Assembly: GCF_023898315.1 (NCBI RefSeq)
Contig: NC_064614.1
Location: 380,369,348 to 380,433,347 of the forward strand
Reading direction: 5' to 3'
Source of the DNA: Schistocerca nitens
Lineage: Eukaryota > Arthropoda > Insecta > Orthoptera > Acrididae
Length of the DNA: 64,000 bases
A program made the position numbers and the translations under genes. Positions within the stretch are counted from its first letter, which is position 1. Each line of letters opens with the position of its first letter. The notes under the pieces are model-generated. The model ran no database searches, had not been told where the DNA came from, and saw nothing but the letters and a program-made list of their open reading frames with translations. Of the stretch, positions 43,931 through 55,235 are shown piece after piece.

Positions 43931-45155
43931 ATTAAACCCGTGTATGTAACGTACGAATACAGAATATACAAAGTACAGAAGATGGAAAACTGTATGAAGT
44001 AACAACAAACCGAGACCATGGGACGAAAAATGAAGGATAGAGTGAGTCACAAAACCGGAATTGGGCGGTAGTCTAATACTGGACGAAAGAAGAACATGGC
44101 GAGTGTGCGACTTGTAGAGACGATATTTGAGCGATGTTGTCTTGTGCTCGTATTGTTATGAAATGAAAATAAGGGAAGAGTGGAGCTCGTGTCAACCCAT
44201 AGCCGACCGTTTTTACGCTTATGTTTGGCTGACGGATCAGTATTAACAGACGTTATCCGCAATGGACTGCAAACAACTTTGAATTTAGTTCCAGACTTCG
44301 GCGGAGAATCTGGTGATCAGGAAATGTTCGCCGTCAATCTTCTTCCTAACCGCCTTGTACAATTGGTAAAAATTTCTGTCGTAAGTAAAGTTCGAATGAA
44401 TTGCTCCCACATTGAGTGCCACATAATTATGAGATGTCATTACGACTGCCATGGAGGTACTAGTTAATTAACATTTAATCTGCAGTCGACTAGACGCCAA
44501 CGCACCATATAACACAAACTGAATTAAAGTCTCGCTGCAAAGTGGCAAATGTAAGATACATAGTGAATGCTGGTATCATATTGTCGGGAAACAGCGACAG
44601 CCGTGGACAGAAATGATTGAAGCCTGCGGTGGAGGTTTGAGATCTGCGCTGTGTCAAGGCCAGGGAACCACAGCCGTTCCGCGCTGATAGGTTCGGACCG
44701 CAGCACAAGGTGGGAGGTTTCCAGGCGTCACTAACGCCGCCACCAACAAACCTGACGACGCCATTTAATGTTTCCGCCACTGGGTCACGGTTCTGTAGCA
44801 AAAGCAGTGTCCGCCTAGCCATGCGAAAGCAATAATTTCACACAACTAACTAGACAGTTTTCTCCCTGTGCTCCTTAAAAATCGCTCACTCTTGGTTCAT
44901 CATAGCAGCACCGCTTTTCGCCATCAGTATATAAAAATTCTCATCGTACTACAACCATATGTCTTCTAATTAATGGGTAATGCTGCCACTCAGTCCCATG
45001 TTGATCACTGAACTACCTGTGGAGAAAAAAGCCTCAAGTTGGCAAAAGCTTTTCCTCTGACGCAAATTCGGCGACTTGAATGTCAATTCACTTATTTAAT
45101 CAAGCAGCTTTTCATTTGGCCTCACAAGGCGAGTGCACCTAGTTCCGGACTTTTC
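43931..45155. other. Unassigned stretch
   Basis: No supported feature. The minus-strand frame 44490-44822 (110 codons) has no motif. Confidence 0.35.
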
Positions 45156-45245
45156 CGCTACAGAATTCTCTGTGATGGTTACTAGGAGTCGAATCCGGCT
45201 TCTCTGAATCAGTAGTCAATAACACTATCATCTAGACCACGGAGG
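45156..45245 (-). repeat. Degenerate tRNA-like module
   Basis: On the minus strand, tccgtggtctagatgatagt (box-A-like) is followed by agccggattcgactcctagt (box-B-like) with a tRNA-length gap. It may be the head of an old SINE; no body or target duplication was found. Confidence 0.4.
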
Positions 45246-46083
45246 CTGCCTTGAGTTGTCTCTCCCGACGAGTTAGTGAGGTGGTGTTTAGAATTTAACC
45301 CAAAAATTTGGAAGAAAGTCTCCTTGCAGATAATTTTTATGGAGACCTGGAGTCCTTCCCAGACTATGTTGTATACCCGATAGTTGCACCTTTCGAGCAC
45401 TGTTTCGAATGTATGAACATGACCATCAACTATGCAAAACTCTAAACATAAAGAAGTGGAATCCATTGTGCCTATGTATGGCCGATCTCGTTTGACTGCA
45501 CGGTCGGTGACGAGTCACACGAATCAGGTCGGACTGTCAAGTGTCTAGAATGATTAATTCGGAGCGATTTCAGGTGAAACACCGACATAAATGTATACGT
45601 GGCAGACACCAAAGTAAGATTTACTGTAGAATCTTAGGGAACTATAATTCAGCCATGAGATTGCTTCTAAAACACCCTGTCGGCCGGTACAAGACCTCCG
45701 TTTGTTGGTCAAGGCGTTTAACAAGTCGGATTAAAGGGAGGGATAGAAAAGAACACTATGTGCTTCGTCTGGGGTGGCGCTTTTTTTTTAGGCAACTTCC
45801 CAGAAATGTAGCGGAAGACGCTGCAAGACAGACATTGTGTATCGTGGAGAGCCTTTCCGACAGCCTTCGTTCAAGCATGATACTTATACAGGGAGGTATG
45901 GAAAATTCACCTCCCTTCGTAATTGCTACGAAAGGAATATGAAAAAGAGGGGGAAGGGGAGTGGTGAAGATTAATTTTGGTTGACCACGTAGCCTACGGC
46001 ATGCACTGTATGGCGTCTTGCAGAACACGAATGTGGCTGAGGAATTTAATTGTGAACATTTAAATTTATACTTCACCGTGACT
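45246..46083. other. Unassigned stretch
   Basis: The frame at 45541-45942 (133 codons) is the longest but carries no motif that I recognise. Confidence 0.35.
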
Positions 46084-46095
46084 ACTATGTGTACC

Positions 46096-46273
46096 AGAAT
46101 GAGATTTTTACTCTGCAGCGGAGTATGCGCCGATATGAAACTTCCTGGCAGATTAAAACTGTGTGCCGGACCGAGACTCGAACTCTGGACCTTTGCCTTT
46201 CGCGAGCAAGTGCTCTATCAACTGAGCTACCCAAGCACGACCCACGCCCCGTCCTCACAGCTTTACTTACTTT
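46096..46273 (-). mobile_element. tRNA-derived SINE, family D
   Basis: On the minus strand the head gcttgggtagctcagttgat and box B agagttcgagtctcggtc are clearly tRNA-like. The body runs through ttttaatctgccaggaagtt to ctcattctgg. A perfect 12-bp target duplication, actatgtgtacc, lies at 46084-46095 and 46274-46285. It could be mistaken for a tRNA gene on the box elements alone. Confidence 0.9.
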
Positions 46274-46285
46274 ACTATGTGTACC

Positions 46286-46837
46286 GGTTGAAACAAGTTT
46301 CCTGTAATGGGGAACAATTTATCTTACTTCCACTAAACCTCCCGGAGGGTTAAATCTTCATCATCACGTCGATTTACGTCAGTCAATAAGACATATATGT
46401 GTTGCATGTACGACTTTCGGGTTTTCCTGCCATTGTCTTCAGGTGGAGAGCAAGGCTGGTCAAGGTAGTAGAGGTGTGGGGCGTTAAATAGTGATATGTA
46501 CTCATAATTCGTTATGAACATAAAGAAAGTTTATTTTTGTACTGTGTACGGTCCATGGCGGTTTAGTTGTCCACTAACCAATCTTGACAGGGGCCGACCG
46601 GTGATGCGTGAGAAATGTAAGTCAGTCATTTTGGAACCAAAGTTGATAAAGGAGTTAGGGAAGAAACACGTCCTAGATGACTGGGAGCCGGTGCTTGTGA
46701 CTTGCTGCCGACTCGCTTCAGTAGTGACATTTCAGTGTATACAAAGCTTATGTGATATTGTATGTAAGGCTCGAGAGGGAAAGAAACGTATGACAACTTC
46801 AGACAGTGCCACAGAAAAAAGTCGCATGTACAATATA
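46286..46837. other. Unassigned stretch
   Basis: No supported feature. Confidence 0.35.
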
Positions 46838-46839
46838 TA

Positions 46840-48261
46840 CACTCCTGGAAATTGAAATAAGAACACCGTGAATTCATTGTCCCAGGAAGGGGAAACTTTA
46901 TTGACACATTCCTGGGGTCAGATACATCACATGATCACACTGACAGAACCACAGGCACATAGACACAGGCAACAGAGCATGCACAATGTCGGCACTAGTA
47001 CAGTGTATATCCACCTTTCGCAGCAATGCAGGCTGCTATTCTCCCATGGAGACGATCGTAGAGATGCTGGATGTAGTCCTGTGGAACGGCTTGCCATGCC
47101 ATTTCCACCTGGCGCCTCAGTTGGACCAGCGTTCGTGCTGGACGTGCAGACCACGTGAGACGACGCTTCATCCAGTCCCAAACATGCTCAATGGGGGACA
47201 GATCCGGAGATCTTGCTGGCCAGGGTAGTTGACTTACACCTTCTAGAGCACGTTGGGTGGCACGGGATACATGCGGACGTGCACTGTCCTGTTGGAACAG
47301 CAAGTTCCCTTGCCGGTCTAGGAATGGTAGAACGATGGGTTCGATGACGGTTTGGATGTACCGTGCACTATTCAGTGTCCCCTCGACGATCACCAGTGGT
47401 GTACGGCCAGTGTAGGAGATCGCTCCCCACACCATGATGCCGGCTGTTGGCCCTGTGTGCCTCGGTCGTATGCAGTCCTGATTGTGGCGCTCACCTGCAC
47501 GGCGCCAAACACGCATACGACCATCATTGGCACCAAGGCAGAAGCGACTCTCATCGCTGAAGACGACACGTCTCCATTCGTCCCTCCATTCACGCCTGTC
47601 GCGACACCACTGGAGGCGGGCTGCACGATGTTGGGGCGTGAGCGGAAGACGGCCTAACGGTGTGCGGGACCGTAGCCCAGCTTCATGGAGACGGTTGCGA
47701 ATGGTCCTCGCCGATACCCCAGGAGCAACAGTGTCCCTAATTTGCTGGGAAGTGGCGGTGCGGTCCCCTACGGCACTGCGTAGGATCCTACGGTCTTGGC
47801 GTGCATCCGTGCGTCGCTGCGGTCCGGTCCCAGGTCGACGGGCACGTGCACCTTCCGCCGACCACTGGCGACAACATCGATGTACTGTGGAGACCTCACG
47901 CCCCACGTGTTGAGCAATTCGGCGGTACGTCCACCCGGCCTCCCGCATGCCCACTATACGCCCTCGCTCAAAGTCCGTCAACTGCACATACGGTTCACGT
48001 CCACGCTGTCGCGGCATGCTACCAGTGTTAAAGACTGCGATGGAGCTCCGTATGCCACGGCAAACTGGCTGACACTGACGGCGGCGGTGCACAAATGCTG
48101 CGCAGCTAGCGCCATTCGACGGCCAACACCGCGGTTCCTGGTGTGTCCGCTGTGCCGTGCGTGTGATCATTGCTTGTACAGCCCTCTCGCAGTGTCCGGA
48201 GCAAGTATGGTGGGTCTGACACACCGGTGTCAATGTGTTCTTTTTTCCATTTCCAGGAGTG
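46840..48261 (-). mobile_element. Complete Tc1-type transposon
   Basis: The inverted ends cactcctggaaattgaaata and (reverse complement of the right end) cactcctggaaatggaaaaa match. The TA duplications are at 46838-46839 and 48262-48263. Length is 1422 bp, slightly long for Tc1. The single gene is open from end to end and GC-richer than its flanks. Confidence 0.95.
46995..48017 (-). CDS. Tc1-type transposase, intact
   Basis: A 340-residue frame with no breaks. I chose ATG at 48017-48015 (MPRQRGREPYVQLTDFERGR) because it is where family similarity begins. The frame is also open 83 codons further up, to 48266, but that part runs through the inverted repeat. The N-terminal half has two helix-turn-helix units (AGWTYRRIAQHVGREVSTVH; TSQQIRDTVAPGVSARTIRN). 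The catalytic half has RVVFSDESRFCLG, LFQQDSARPHVS and SPDLSPIEHVWDWM. Only 32 residues separate the second D from the E; the Tc1 norm is 34. The enzyme would bind the element's ends and cut and paste it at TA. A complete frame inside intact ends suggests recent activity. Confidence 0.93.
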   Translation of the reverse strand: MPRQRGREPYVQLTDFERGRIVGMREAGWTYRRIAQHVGREVSTVHRCCRQWSAEGARARRPGTGPQRRTDARQDRRILRSAVGDRTATSQQIRDTVAPGVSARTIRNRLHEAGLRSRTPLGRLPLTPQHRAARLQWCRDRREWRDEWRRVVFSDESRFCLGANDGRMRVWRRAGERHNQDCIRPRHTGPTAGIMVWGAISYTGRTPLVIVEGTLNSARYIQTVIEPIVLPFLDRQGNLLFQQDSARPHVSRATQRALEGVSQLPWPARSPDLSPIEHVWDWMKRRLTWSARPARTLVQLRRQVEMAWQAVPQDYIQHLYDRLHGRIAACIAAKGGYTLY

Positions 48262-48263
48262 TA

Positions 48264-49742
48264 CATGTCTCATTAACTGACTTAATGATGGAGATTTAGC
48301 CGTCCCGAGCGCCCAACGTAACTCAAATGATTTGTGACAGTTTATAGAAACTTGTAGTTTCCACAGGTAGGTGAGAAACAGCAATATTTAATCGACAGTA
48401 TATGGGAGAGCGAGGGCAGTGGACAGCTGTTGCGACGCGCCTGTGACCTGTTGGCCGCAGTCTCCGTGTCGCCCAAGTATGGAAACGAGCGCAGCGAGCC
48501 AGCTGCTGCTGAAGCGAGACGCGGCCTTTCATTGCCATTTGGTTATTTTCTGGAGACCTCGCTAGGCCTCTAGTGTACTTGGGGACAGAGCGTATCATTA
48601 ATTTTAACGTTGTGACACGGAGGACAGCAGAGTGGATCGGTGTGAAATGTCACGGAGAGATCACGGCTGCGGTTCGGGCAGAGCGACCGGTGAGCGCGGG
48701 ACAGATGGCGAGGCGAGACTGCCGCAACGCGCGGGGAATTCTGCTGCCTGAACGCCTGCGGCAGCCCACAGCGGACAGCCCGTCCACTCCGGCTCTGCCA
48801 CAGCCGCGTGCGTCGAGCTATTATCCTCCCTGGAGTTTTCCGCTGAGCCTGAGTGAACAACATACAGAAAAAGCAGGTGGGCTGCAGTGCGGCAGATCTT
48901 CCTCTGCAAGTTCAACAGTCGTTCCTACTATTATTTCCGTTTACGAGTTTAACGAATTTATCATAATGTAACACATCGCTAAATGGCGTACTTTCACGTG
49001 TTTAGTCAGGTTATTGATACCACTTTTCGGCTCAGTATTTTGACGAATACCAGTCCACTTCTTAATGTGCTGCGAGCTGTGTTGTTATGCGTCCCGCTGC
49101 CTCGACTCCAATCGGACTGTGAAGTACTGTTGCTGGTATCGGCTCCCGGCGACCGCCACCTCGGTTTCCTGCGTAAATTTTCATAGTCTTTTGAAATAAT
49201 TTACGCTTAGGAAGTAGAGTATCGACCACTCGATCCCGAAGGTTAAACTTTCACAATTTTCAAATCAAGTATTGTTGCTTTAGGGCTAATGTGCCTGTAG
49301 AGGTCCCTATAAAAATCGGGTGTGTATAGTTGGGAATCAAACTTCTTCGATTAGTTTAAAAGAGTCGTTTCGGGGTTCAAAATCTAGTCTTGAGGTATAC
49401 GAACATTAGAGGTTATCTTCGTTGATCCATTACGGATCGTGGGACGACGGCTGGCATCAACTTCTTGATACAATAATTTACCAACAGCCGTATGTATTGT
49501 AGAAATTTATTTTATTTTATGAACTTCTATGTGCTACCAGTTTCGGTATTACATTGATGCCATCTTCAGGCCACATTCGTCATAGCCGTAAAATCGCTAT
49601 ACACGGAAGGAGACATATAACTGGATCCGTGAATCAATCGTCCTGCAACAGCTCTCGGTGGCCAGGCGCATCAAGAAATTAAAGGTTATAGTTACGTTGC
49701 GGTAATCAGCTCTAAATTGAGGGTAGTCTAAATATTTAAGAA
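48264..49742. other. Unassigned stretch with GC-rich segment 48400-48870
   Basis: 48400-48870 is GC- and CpG-rich (gacgcgcctgtgacctgttg, gcggttcgggcagagcgacc) and unexplained by repeats. Short frames on both strands have no domain. It could be a host regulatory or exon sequence. 48971-49742 shows nothing. Confidence 0.3.
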
Positions 49743-50350
49743 CGAGGGCAGTTCAGTAAGTAATGCAACACATTTTTTCCCCCTGAGAGCTGGTTGGTTT
49801 TATTCGGGATTTCAATACACCACACTATATTCCACTCTTTTGCCTGCAAAACTCTAGTTTTCAACAAAATTTCCGTTTAATGCGACGACCTTACACGACC
49901 TTACTGGCAGTGCCTGTACTCCCGCGTGGCACCTCTCTACTGGTCGACGTCGGAGCCAACGTCTTGCTGCATCGATAACCTCCCCATCAACCATGTACCA
50001 CTACACGCGGAGTGCATCATTCATTGAGTCAAGCAGATGGAAGTAGGAATGTGCGAGATCTGGTATGTATGGTGGACAAGAAGAACAATCTAATGAAGTT
50101 TTATGAGGATTTGTGTTTCATGAAAAAGGAGACGTTAGTTTACATTTTTGTCGTGACGAACACGTAGAAGTTGTTTCCTCAGCGTAGTGCATTACAATTC
50201 AGAGTGGTTTGTTGCACCTTGACGGATCACATCAAATAGAATAACCCCTTCAATGTCGAAGAAGACAGTCACCATGACAGTCCGCATTTTTTCAACCGAA
50301 ATTGGCCTAGAAAAGAAGTGTGCTGCATTAACTTACTGAACGCCCCTCGT
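49743..50350. mobile_element. mariner deletion derivative, non-coding
   Basis: The left end cgagggcagttcagtaagta and the reverse complement of the right end cgaggggcgttcagtaagtt match, as in mariner terminal repeats. The total is about 608 bp, roughly half a full element, and no transposase frame remains. The interior words (gaagaagacagtcaccatga, aaattggcctagaaaag) look like mariner-type coding sequence that has decayed, read from the minus strand. Confidence 0.75.
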
Positions 50351-50352
50351 AA

Positions 50353-50586
50353 TTTAGATACCCTTCTTTATGTATCCAAATAACACGGGGCTAGCATTGT
50401 AAATGCGAGTATTTAAAATGTTTCAAATCTTCCAACATTCCTTCCAAATTTAACACGCTGACTGCCATCCATGAGGTCGCCAGCAGACTGAGCAGAGCTA
50501 CATCTCTGGCCGACGGCCACAAGCTCCAGTCTGCCTTTTGATGACGTATTCGTAATACAGTTACAGTCACATGCTGCTTGTTGATG
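50353..50586. other. Unassigned stretch
   Basis: No supported feature; its end includes the target duplication of the SINE nest (50574-50586). Confidence 0.35.
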
Positions 50587-50700
50587 GAAATGGAAATGCG
50601 GTGTGGCTAGCGCCTCCCGTCGGGTAGACCATTCGCCTGGTGCAAATCTTTCGAGTTGACGCCACTTCGTCGACTTGAGTGAAATGATGATGATAAGGAC

Positions 50701-51054
50701 GGGCTGGTCCCGGCGGAGGTTCGAGTCCTCCCTCGGGCATGGGTGTGTGTGTTTGTCCTTAGATAATTTAGGTTAAGTAGTGTGTAAGCTTAGGCTCTGA
50801 GCACTATGGGACTTAACATCTGAGGTCATCAGTACCCTAGAGCTTAGAACTACTTAAACCTAACTAACCTAAGGACATCACACACATCCGTTCCCGAGGC
50901 AGGATTCGAACCTACGACCGTAGCGGTCGCGCGGTTCCAGACTGAAGCGCCTAGAACCGCTCGGCCACACCGGCCGGCTGTAAGCTTAGGGAGTGATGAC
51001 CTCAGCCGTTAAGTCCCATAGGATTTCACACACATTTGAACTTTTTTTTTTTTT
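50701..51054 (+). mobile_element. SINE family B, middle layer, 5'-truncated
   Basis: It starts inside the tRNA-like head (gggctggtcccggcggaggt, ttcgagtcctccctcgggc) and resumes after the inner SINE to end in cacatttgaac and a T run. A perfect 10-bp target duplication, tgataaggac, lies at 50691-50700 and 51055-51064, in the family C SINE. A family A SINE interrupts its body at 50795-50978. Confidence 0.93.
50795..50978 (-). mobile_element. SINE family A, inner layer
   Basis: On the minus strand it is a full head (ccggccggtgtggccgagcg) and body, ending at the gctcagag motif without the usual catttgaacc. A perfect 12-bp target duplication, tgtaagcttagg, lies at 50783-50794 and 50979-50990, in the family B SINE. 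Confidence 0.94.
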
Positions 51055-51189
51055 TGATAAGGACCACACAACACCCAGTCCCTGAGCGGAGAAAATCTCT
51101 GACCCAGTCGGGAATCGAACCCGGGCTGTTAGGAATGGCATTCCGTCGCGCTGACCACTCAGCTACCAGGGGCGGACTGCTTGTTGATG

Positions 51190-52729
51190 AAAAGTAGACC
51201 GTGGATGAACGTGGTACGTAAATGCGAACCCGGATTGGCGACGTACTATCAATTTAAACTTGGTCACAGTTGTGGCATCTAACGACACTTGCTGTAGATA
51301 TCATGCAGTACTATGCATTAATTTGTGTTTATTGATACAACTGACAACGGTGTACAGGAAATCCGGTATAATATTTTGTTCAGCGTTCTCTAGGGAGCAG
51401 TAAAAAAAATATTAGTACAATTTCATGGTCCAATTGCAGGAGATACAGTTACACGAGGGGAAAGATGACATAAATATAAAAGTGCCAAAGAGATGGCAAG
51501 CGAGTTACTTGAAGTTTTCTGAAACTCACGCTAGGTCTGAAGACTTGAAAGGAGTAAGGAAGACTGAAACATATGACTCTGCCTACAAAATAAATTGTAT
51601 ATTAAACTGTATATATATACGTGATCGTTTTATTTCTTCTCGTTTATGGTTTACCTAGTTTTTACAGCTAGATATTTTTTTCTAATTCACGTTGTGAGGT
51701 TACTAATCTGCAGCTGTAGGCTCCCGCTGTGTTCACATGTTACACTGACACGTGAAGTATCTACAGGCATCCTAGATCTTTTTTGCTAAAACGTTTACCT
51801 ATAATGGACTTGTATTGACAGGATGGGGAAAAATAACATCATTTTGTGTGATTTCGGAATTCTTTTCTTAACGTGAACTGACTTAGAGCGGCCACACAGT
51901 GTGGCCGCTGGAGGACCATTGCGTTTGGTATGAACCTCTATTGCGTCCACAGGTGGCCTCTTGGTAGGCGTCGTGCTGATGGAGTGAAATGAGACTGGGT
52001 TTCGTACATTGGCTTACTAAACTGTTAAATAGGACCAAAATTTCACCTGGATGTCTGCTATAGTCAGCTCCTCACTGTTGTTCATCCTCCAGCCCGGCAT
52101 TCGGTTCCTTATCTTCCTTATCTGGGCTCTGGTGCTCGTAAGTTGTCCGTCGCTAGAAGCCGACTGTCTCAATATTGCTTCATCTTATTGTGTAACGTAG
52201 CACCAGGAGGACTTCCCAGGCAGGCGTTAAAAGCAGTCAAAATAAAAGGATTGAGGCTCGAGAGGAAAGTGCAGTTTGCTAACAAGGTCAGCGTGTGAAT
52301 TCTCCGTAATGGCACATTTACCAGGTGAAGGAAGAACAACGTCTTACTTGGGGAGCTTGCACTGCACACATTTTAGTTGTCTGTCTGTTTCGCTGAGCTG
52401 GAGACTTATTTGTTGGATGAATGAACAGCTAAAGTAAGTTTGGCATAAATGTTGATGTTCTTAACACTATATTGAGTACTCCCAGCTCTTTCGGATGTTG
52501 TGATGTGAGAACGTGAATCTGAACTACTTCAAGAAATGATGTTTGATTCGCGAACTTATCCTAAATAGGACATAAAAGAAAAAGACATTTTTTAATGTTT
52601 TCTTTTAATGTGATTTGAAGCAAACTCGCTTAATTAAGTACCTCTGTGCAGCGTTTATACTCTTCGCTAGGTTTTCGACTGTGTTAACATACGAGAAGGC
52701 CTTTTACAGCCCTAACACACTATTTCTTG
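51190..52729. other. Unassigned stretch
   Basis: No supported feature in about 1.5 kb. Confidence 0.35.
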
Positions 52730-53372
52730 AAATTATTTCTGCTGTCCCTACCTATGTGTTCTGTGCAACCCGCAACGCCTTCAAAAACCATGAGTGATAT
52801 TTTCATATTCTCTCGCTCGCTACCTGCAAACTACTAGTCGTACAGAAAAAATGAACAGGACCTTTTTGTAGGAAATTTATTGTAGTTATATTTTGTATTG
52901 GGATATTTTTTCGCTGGAGACCACGGTTTCCAAAAAATGGTTCAAATGGCTCTGAGCACTATGGGCCTTAACATCGGAGGTCATCAGTCCCTTAGAACGT
53001 AGAACTACTTAAACCTAACTAACCTATGGACATCACACACATCCATGCCCGAGGCAGGATTCGAACGTGCGACCTTAGCAATCAAGCGGCTCCGTACTGA
53101 AGCGCCTAGAACCGGTTTTCGAGTTATTCAAGAAAAAACACGTTAAAAGTAGCTTTTGTATGTTTTCTCGAATAATTCGAAAATACAGCGTCTAGTGAAA
53201 ACGAATGCCAGTACAAAATTTAACTATGTCAAATTTCCAACAAAAAGGTCCAGTCCATTTTTTTTTAGGCCTAATAGCGATCGAGAGACTATGGAAATCT
53301 TGCGTCTGGTATTTGGAGGTGTTGGGGGTGGGGGGTGAAAGCCGTAGGTAGGGACAGCTGAATCACCGTGTA
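52730..53372. repeat. Foldback element 2, second copy, split by a SINE
   Basis: The left arm (gctgtccctacctatgtg, aaccatgagtgatattttca, tctcgctcgctacctgc) pairs with the right arm (gatcgagagactatgg, ccgtaggtagggacagctga). The interior matches 12255-12706 (cctttttgtaggaaat, tcaagaaaaa, gcgtctagtgaaaa). A family A SINE lies at 52932-53112; without it the element is about 460 bp. No coding frame. Confidence 0.78.
52932..53112 (-). mobile_element. SINE family A
   Basis: On the minus strand the 3' end (ggttcaaatggctctgagca on the plus strand) is intact, while the head is diverged (gcaatcaagcggctccgtac) and truncated at cctagaacc. A loose ggtttcc / ggttttc duplication flanks it. It sits close to the centre of the foldback. 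Confidence 0.85.
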
Positions 53373-53821
53373 TGTGTTAGAGGTTAAAATCACCACAGAC
53401 CGGACATATTAAAATAATACGTGAGTGGAGAGTAACATGAGCAACTTAATTCATTTCAGTTTTCGATTCTACTTTCTCGGAACATGCTTATTGATACTGA
53501 CTGGAGCAGTAATTTTTAATGGAGGTTTATGGAAACAGTTATTAATTAATATTGGCATATTATTTTGCAATACTTTTGGCAAATATGCAATGTAACCTAA
53601 TTATATGTTCTCGTTTGTATCGCTTATGGGAGGCAATGTAGTTCCTATTGGCACTGAAATTATTGTGTTAAGAATTGTTGAAAGTTTGACGGCTTTTGAT
53701 TTGTTATTGGTAGACCCTAGATTACTATTCAGGAGAACCATGAGCCTTCGAACGTAAGTACACAAAATATTGATTAGCTATTTTACGTACAGTAGTCAGA
53801 AAAGTAAGTTTTGGTCTTAGC

Positions 53822-54005
53822 ATTGCGTCGACGACAAGGTTATTGGAAATGGAGCATAAGCTTAGTTAGGACGAAAGTAGGGGAGGAAATCAGCCATGAC
53901 CCTTTGAAGGAAACCAATCTGGATTTCGTATTTTTTGGTATTTGGTAAGCACGAAAATGCTAAATGAAAGTGCTCGGACAGAGATTTGAATCCTGATGCT
54001 TTCGA
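53822..54005 (-). mobile_element. SINE family F, diverged copy
   Basis: It shares gacaaggttattggaaatgg and the cagccatgaccctt block with 1285-1680, then diverges in the region of the tRNA-like head. Confidence 0.6.
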
Positions 54006-55221
54006 ATGCTAGTCCCGTAACATAAAGGGTGCGTGAATTCTCTCTATTTTTTTTTTTTTTGCGGTTAAAATATTCAGCAACGCTACCAACATTTTTGGTT
54101 AGATATTCCAAACGAAGCAGTCGGCGAACTCCTCAGTGACAGCGTAAATGGTAGCAAGAAAGGAATCGGAACGTGTCAGTAACTACTTCTTGAATCCCCA
54201 TTTGCTCGAAACGCATTTTTCTTCAGGGTAGGACACATTTGATGAGCGAAATGTGATTCAGATAAGCGCAGTCGGACTATACGCTCTCTAATACCTATGG
54301 AGCATATTACGAAATAGTGTTCATATGTTACGAAGAGATGGATGACGATGTTAAAGCCATCGAAACAATACTGACCTAAAAATATACATCACCGACTGCA
54401 GCCGTCAGAGATGTTATTAGGTCTACTCCGGTAACGAGCGGGTTTCAGAAATGCCAACACATTTACATACTGCTGGAATAATTGTAGGTCAGCAACTCCT
54501 GCTAATCAGTACAACGGAAAACCCAGGAAAGGTTGCAAATTTAACTTTTTTTATTCTCTCAGTGACTGGTTTTAGGCTGAGATCCATTTTCAAATAATCC
54601 TACGAGGCAGAAAACCAAATTTACACTCGTGTAAAATACGGGTATTACAAAATTTTTAAGCAAATACAGAAAATACAGAACATATCTTTTGAAGACTTAC
54701 GTAACAGATAGTCAAATTAGTATTTCCGAAAATGCGAAAACGATGTTGAAAATGTGCAAACAAGTGGTAACTGGCAGTCTACTACTTCCGCTGGCGTAAG
54801 GAAACATCGGGAATGGGGCGCTCTATCGGGATACAGAAAACCTTTTTGTATTTATTAAGATGATCTCTAACCATCAGAAGTACAACAAGTAACACAGTAA
54901 CAGTACAAGTCAACAAAATTAATACTTTAAAAATATTGAAAAAAGAACAGTCAAATACTGAAAATCAGTGAATAATAAAACACAGCAGCGCCACATACGG
55001 CGCGTATTACAAAGCTGTATGCCATGTTGGCACGTAAAAATCATTAAATGTGAACCACAACATTAGTATCAAAAGAAACCAAAACAATAGGACATTAAAA
55101 AATCTTCATCACTTCCAACGCTTTACAAGCATAAAAACTTTACCATAACAAACTTTACAAAAGACGTGAAGATAAAACAATATTCTTCCCTAACATGTCA
55201 GAGGTGAAAACAGACAGTAAA
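54006..55221. other. Unassigned stretch
   Basis: No supported feature in about 1.2 kb of AT-rich DNA. Confidence 0.35.
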
Positions 55222-55235
55222 CCACAAAGACAAAT

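Larger units (their letters stand above)
50587..51176 (-). mobile_element. SINE family C, outer layer of a three-level nest
   Basis: The body (cctcccgtcgggtagaccat) and head (minus strand: ccgggttcgattcccgactg, gagattttctccgctcaggg) lie at the two ends of the nest. A perfect 13-bp target duplication, ctgcttgttgatg, lies at 50574-50586 and 51177-51189. A family B SINE interrupts it at 50701-51054. Confidence 0.93.

Noticed and set aside
45541..45942. 133-codon plus-strand frame as a possible host gene
   Set aside because: No family motif, no splice or promoter context that I can support, and the length is not remarkable for a 64-kb window.
46140..46240. Sequence resembling a tRNA gene on the minus strand
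   Set aside because: Box A and box B are good, but it continues into a SINE body and is enclosed by a 12-bp target duplication, so it is a SINE head.
47482..48299. Plus-strand frames of 143 and 167 codons across the intact Tc1
   Set aside because: They are antisense shadows of the GC-rich transposase gene.
49500..49590. ctaccagtttcggtattaca ... catcttcagg as a known dispersed repeat
   Set aside because: The wording is reminiscent of a common insect repeat, but I found no second copy in the window and cannot support it.
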